A DNA stretch of 64,000 nucleotides, from positions 109,028 through 173,027 of the forward strand of contig JAYENW010000012.1 in assembly GCA_034722275.1 (NCBI GenBank), written 5' to 3'. The stretch comes from M55B177 sp034722275. Lineage in GTDB: Bacteria; Chloroflexota; Dehalococcoidia; GIF9; AB-539-J10. Position 1 is the stretch's first letter, and each line of letters opens with the position of its first letter. A model generated the notes under the pieces. That model searched no databases, was not told the origin of the DNA, and was given only the letters and a program-made list of their open reading frames with translations. Below are positions 60,240-64,000 of this stretch, piece after piece. Made by a program: the position numbers and the translations under genes.

Positions 60240-63200
60240 TTACGCTGCAGATTCTCCACTGAGTAATTCAACAGCAAGACCCAGGCTACGCAGCTCCATA
60301 AACAAAACCTTAGCTGATTCTGGAACACCAAGTTGCTGAATATCTTCGCCCTTAACAATAGCCTCATAAGCTTTAGCTCGCCCGGCGACATCGTCTGATT
60401 TTACAGTGAGCATCTCTTGAAGCGTATGCGCGGCACCATAGCCCTCCAGCGCCCATACCTCCATCTCGCCAAATCGTTGGCCACCAAACTGAGCTCTCCC
60501 ACCCAAAGGTTGTTGGGTAATCAATGAGTACGGCCCTGTGGAACGAGCGTGCACCTTGTCTTCCACAAGATGAATCAACTTCATCACATAGGTGTTACCT
60601 ACAGTTACCAATTGATTGAAGGGGCTACCTGTCCTCCCATCTCGGAGCTCTATTTTCCCAAAGACAGGAGGATAAACTCGTCGCTCCTGATAAACTTTTT
60701 GAGTTAAGCGCTCCAAGTCTTCATCGCTCAGATCTCGCACACTGAAACCCTGTTCCTCAAGCCATATAATAAGAGAGACCTTTTTCGCCATACCTCTATG
60801 TTCTTCATTCATCACTTCCTGGAGAGTAAAACCATGGCCTTGGAGCCATTCTTCAACCTTTTCCCGATCCATCACCATGCCATCTGAGTCCTGCAAACCA
60901 AGATTGACAGCACCAGCTTCCCAGGCTATCCAGACTCTTGCTAAGGCATCTTCAATATCTATAGCATCAGCCCCATGAAAAACCGGACTAAGTGCTCTAA
61001 ACCCCAATATCTGTGCTGCCCAACCTAAATGAGCTTCTAAAACCTGTCCAATATTCATCCGAGAGGGAACCCCAAGTGGATTGAGAACAATGTCCACCGG
61101 CGTGCCATCTGGCAAAAACGGCATATCCTCCTCAGGCAATATAACCGAAACGACACCTTTATTGCCATGCCGCCCTGACATTTTGTCCCCCACTGAAATA
61201 TTGCGTTTTTGCGCTACCCACACCTGTACAAGTCTATTGACTCCGATGGGTAATTCATCATTACCATCACGGGAACAGACCCTGACATTAATCACTTTAC
61301 CCGACTCGCCTGGCGGTATTCTCAGGGAGCTGTCCTTAACCTCATGTGCCTTGCCGCCAAAAATAGCTCGCAGTAACTTTTCTTCTGCAGTGGGTTCAGT
61401 CTCTCCTTTGGGAGTGATCTTGCCTACCAGAATATCACCAGGTTTTACCTCAGCTCCAATACGTATAATGCCTGACTCATCAAGTTCGTTAAAGCTATCT
61501 TCGCTTATATTAGGGATATCTGCTGTAATTTCTTCAGGCCCAAGTTTGGTATCACGCGCCTCTATTTCGTATTTCTCAATGTGAATAGAGCTATAAACAT
61601 CATCTTTAACCAGTCTCCTGCTAAGGATGACGGCATCCTCATAGTTGTATCCCCCCCAGCTCATGAAGGCGCAGATAATATTCTGCCCCAGCACAAGCTT
61701 TCCATCGCTTATAGAGAAACTGTCTACCAGAATCTGTCTCTTTTTAACTATATCGCCTTTGCTCACCGCAGGACGTTGATTAATACATGTTCCTTGGTTA
61801 GTCCTTACAAATTTATTTAGCTTATAAACGTACTCCTTCCCATCTTTATCCTGCATTACAATTTGTGAGCCGGTTGCTGAGGTCACGACGCCATCAGCAG
61901 CAGCAAATATTATTTGTCCGCTGTGTTTGGCCACTTCCTGCTCCATGCCTGTAGCCACCAAGGGAACCTGGGGACACACTAGCGGCACCGCCTGACGCTG
62001 CATATTGCAACCCATGAGAGCACGATTAGCATCATCATGTTCAAGAAAAGGAATGAGGCAGGCAGCTGCACTAAATATCTGCTTGGGTGAGACGTCTATA
62101 AAATCTACTCTATTTATTTGTTCCTTAAAGTATCTGTTGCCTTTCTTAACTTCCACTATTTCATCGAGAAACTCATTCCTTTCGTTGAGAGCTACATTAG
62201 CCGGGGCAATGGCATATTGCTCTTCTTCCTCAGCTGCCAGGTAAACGGTCTGGTCAGACACGAAAGGAACAACCTTGATGCTCTCTACAGGAAGAGATGT
62301 TATCCTTAGGGCAACTTCTTCTGTGATTAATGTGCCCGACTTAGCTACAAGGCAGCCTTCGCCATCCACTATATCTCCCCAAATCGTCTTCCCCAATAGT
62401 TCCTCTCTAACGTTAGGAACTTCATGGGTAATTTTTCGATAAGGCGTTTCTATAAACCCATACTCATTAATCTTGGCGTAAATCGCTAAAGAGCCAATTA
62501 AGCCAATGTTGGGACCTTCAGGAGTCTCTATGGGACAAATCCTGCCATAGTGAGAATGATGCACATCGCGAACCTCGAAACCCGCGCGCTTTCTGGAGAG
62601 TCCACCGGGGCCCATGGCAGAAAGGCGCCGCTTATGGGTCAACTCAGCTAGAGGATTAGTTTGATCCATAAATTGAGATAACTGGGATCTGGCAAAAAAT
62701 TCTCTTATGGCAGCCACCATAGGGCGAGTGTTGATCAAAATGATGGGAGCTGCTGCTTCAGGGCCAAGAACACTCATTCGTGCTTTAATAGCTTTCTCAA
62801 GCCGGGATAAACCAACTCGAAATTGTCTCTGCAATAAAAAACCAATTGTCCTAGCTCGTCTGTTCCCCAAGTGATCAATATCATCAGTAGCATCTCTGCC
62901 ATTATTGATAGAAATAAGGTGGCGAATTATTCGTACCAGATCCTGGGGAGTCAAGCTGGTATTTTCCAGAGGAACGTCAAGCCCCAATTTCTTATTGATC
63001 TTGTAGCGACCAACCTTGCCCAAGCTGTAACGTTTGGGATTGAATAGAAAATTATTTAACAACGTCTGAGCACTCTCAGGGCTGGGAGGTTCCCCAGAAG
63101 ATAATTTTCTATAAATATCAGCCAGCGCGTCAGCCCTGTTCTTAATTAAAGGATCTCGTTCTATAGTAGAGCGGATAAAGGCATGGTCAGGGAAATTATC

Positions 63201-63842
63201 TGCGTCCTGAAAAAGAGAAATTAAGTCATCGTCAGTTTCATAACCTATAGCGCGCAGCAATGTAGTCGCAAGTATTTTCCGCTTACCACTTATTTTCACC
63301 GAGAGCACATCCCTACTGGAAGTTTCAAAGTCAAGCCATGCTCCACGTTCAGCTACAAGCTTGGCAGTGCCTAATTCTCGCTCACCTGCGAGATCTTTAC
63401 CCAAAGTAAAATAAACACCAGGAAAGCGCGTTAACTGGCTCACGACTACTCGCTCTGCACCAGATATAATAAAGGTGCCCTTATCTGTCATCAGAGGAAA
63501 ATCACAGAGGAATAATTCCTGCTGTTTTATCTCTCCTGTGCTTTTGACCAGTAACTGAACAGTCACATAGAGAGGAGAAGCATAAGTTACACCTTGTTCC
63601 AGGCTTTCAGCAATCGAGCGCTGAGGTTCGCGAAATTCATAGTCTATAAAACGCAGTTCTAATCTGGCACTAGTGTAATCTTGAATTGGGGATATCTCCT
63701 CAAATAGTTCCTTCACGCCTTCCTCTTCAAACCAGTGAAAGGAGTCAAGTTGAACTTTAATAAGGTCAGGTACTTCTATACCCTCAGGTAATTTAGCAAA
63801 TGACTTCACTAGCTCACGCTTAGCTACCAAGGAAACAGCCAT
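60240..63842 (-). CDS. rpoB: DNA-directed RNA polymerase subunit beta
   Basis: A 1200-residue protein. The rifampicin pocket is of the sensitive type (SQLSQFMDQTNPLAELTHKRRLSAMG), followed by RKRAGFEVRDVHHSHYGRICPIETPEGPNIGLI. Later catalytic/NTP segments include NEDAVILSRRLV-type (here GGYNYEDAVILSRRLVKDD) and GDKMSGRHGNKGVVS. It has an AAGGAG ribosome-binding site and heads the rpoB-rpoC operon. Confidence 0.98.
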   Translation of the reverse strand: MAVSLVAKRELVKSFAKLPEGIEVPDLIKVQLDSFHWFEEEGVKELFEEISPIQDYTSARLELRFIDYEFREPQRSIAESLEQGVTYASPLYVTVQLLVKSTGEIKQQELFLCDFPLMTDKGTFIISGAERVVVSQLTRFPGVYFTLGKDLAGERELGTAKLVAERGAWLDFETSSRDVLSVKISGKRKILATTLLRAIGYETDDDLISLFQDADNFPDHAFIRSTIERDPLIKNRADALADIYRKLSSGEPPSPESAQTLLNNFLFNPKRYSLGKVGRYKINKKLGLDVPLENTSLTPQDLVRIIRHLISINNGRDATDDIDHLGNRRARTIGFLLQRQFRVGLSRLEKAIKARMSVLGPEAAAPIILINTRPMVAAIREFFARSQLSQFMDQTNPLAELTHKRRLSAMGPGGLSRKRAGFEVRDVHHSHYGRICPIETPEGPNIGLIGSLAIYAKINEYGFIETPYRKITHEVPNVREELLGKTIWGDIVDGEGCLVAKSGTLITEEVALRITSLPVESIKVVPFVSDQTVYLAAEEEEQYAIAPANVALNERNEFLDEIVEVKKGNRYFKEQINRVDFIDVSPKQIFSAAACLIPFLEHDDANRALMGCNMQRQAVPLVCPQVPLVATGMEQEVAKHSGQIIFAAADGVVTSATGSQIVMQDKDGKEYVYKLNKFVRTNQGTCINQRPAVSKGDIVKKRQILVDSFSISDGKLVLGQNIICAFMSWGGYNYEDAVILSRRLVKDDVYSSIHIEKYEIEARDTKLGPEEITADIPNISEDSFNELDESGIIRIGAEVKPGDILVGKITPKGETEPTAEEKLLRAIFGGKAHEVKDSSLRIPPGESGKVINVRVCSRDGNDELPIGVNRLVQVWVAQKRNISVGDKMSGRHGNKGVVSVILPEEDMPFLPDGTPVDIVLNPLGVPSRMNIGQVLEAHLGWAAQILGFRALSPVFHGADAIDIEDALARVWIAWEAGAVNLGLQDSDGMVMDREKVEEWLQGHGFTLQEVMNEEHRGMAKKVSLIIWLEEQGFSVRDLSDEDLERLTQKVYQERRVYPPVFGKIELRDGRTGSPFNQLVTVGNTYVMKLIHLVEDKVHARSTGPYSLITQQPLGGRAQFGGQRFGEMEVWALEGYGAAHTLQEMLTVKSDDVAGRAKAYEAIVKGEDIQQLGVPESAKVLFMELRSLGLAVELLSGESAA

Positions 63843-63953
63843 AATTCTTCACTCCTTGAAATAAAAATCAAAAAATGTCTTTCTAGATACTAAGCTGGAG
63901 GATTTAGAGGTGCCATAGATAAGAGGACGTTACTAGATACATTGCAAACTATG

Positions 63954-63982
63954 AGCTTAACACCAATACAAAAATTTGTCAA
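63954..63982 (-). promoter_or_regulatory. Predicted promoter of rpoBC operon
   Basis: Minus strand -35 TTGACA (63977-63982), 17-bp spacer, -10 TAAGCT (63954-63959). The leader to the rpoB ATG is about 105 nt and holds no gene. Confidence 0.6.
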
Positions 63983-64000
63983 ATAAAATCTGGAGAGCAT

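Noticed and set aside
1..64000. tRNA, rRNA, CRISPR, prophage, transposase or toxin-antitoxin genes
   Set aside because: Looked for on both strands by conserved motifs and repeats; none could be supported.

Overview
The window reads as a chromosomal piece of a strictly anaerobic, moderate-GC bacterium. The likeliest assignment is Chloroflexota, class Dehalococcoidia or a close relative. This rests on the enzyme complement, the low-GC-Gram-positive-like large SRP RNA, and the size of RpoB/RpoC (1200/1278 aa). No rRNA or taxonomic marker search could be run, so it is inference. No oxygenase, cytochrome, CRISPR array, insertion sequence or tRNA is visible.

Layout. (1) 1-3.7 kb, minus strand: a metal-cluster-type operon (ferredoxin-containing MinD ATPase cut by the left edge, NifX/NifB-like protein, FmdB zinc ribbon, several small Gly/Met/Pro-rich DUF5320-type proteins) headed by a DUF134 regulator. 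(2) 3.8-9.2 kb, plus strand: CoA-disulfide-reductase-like flavoprotein, mtnA, FmdB-like ribbon, a coiled-coil protein, lipoprotein cyclophilin, glutamate dehydrogenase. (3) 9.2-10.4 kb: two secreted lipoproteins (staphylococcal-nuclease type; BACON plus OB-fold). (4) 10.5-15.2 kb: tungsten aldehyde:ferredoxin oxidoreductase operon with ferredoxin, LutB-like and HdrB-like partners. (5) 15.5-27.6 kb: eight genes collinear with padBCDEFGHI (phenylacetyl-CoA to phenylglyoxylate to benzoyl-CoA), followed by a TRAP transporter. (6) 27.8-42.5 kb: paaX-type repressor, ATP-dependent benzoyl-CoA reductase of the Azoarcus (Bzd) type with its ferredoxin, an MvhD/FrhB/HdrBC/HdrA-like electron-transfer set, a NuoG/GltD-like flavoprotein and cyclohexadienoyl-CoA hydratase. 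(7) 42.7-46.6 kb: ring-opening hydrolase, 6-hydroxycyclohexenoyl-CoA dehydrogenase, a DUF35 protein and a thiolase. (8) 46.8-64 kb: housekeeping genes (cca, VTT membrane protein, ispE, rsmA, SRP RNA, ruvB, rpoC, rpoB), a second TRAP operon and a PadR/HAAS pair.

How it works together. Regions 4-7 form a nearly complete anaerobic route for phenylacetaldehyde/phenylacetate, probably from phenylalanine or plant and sediment aromatics: aldehyde oxidation, alpha-oxidation of phenylacetyl-CoA, oxidative decarboxylation to benzoyl-CoA, ATP-driven dearomatisation, hydration, dehydrogenation and hydrolytic ring opening. The phenylacetate-CoA ligase is not in the window. Electrons for ring reduction need low-potential ferredoxin; the Hdr/MvhD/FrhB-like set cotranscribed with the reductase is the obvious candidate for making it.

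The most interesting signal is regulatory. Three promoters, in front of the AOR, pad and paaX-bzd operons, carry the same composite element: a good -35/-10, then an AGCGTAARAATAACGCAAT-like inverted repeat over the expected transcription start, then a TGACATAT box at an identical 13-nt distance. This is best read as the operator of the locally encoded PaaX-type repressor, so that one regulator senses the CoA-thioester intermediate for the whole pathway.
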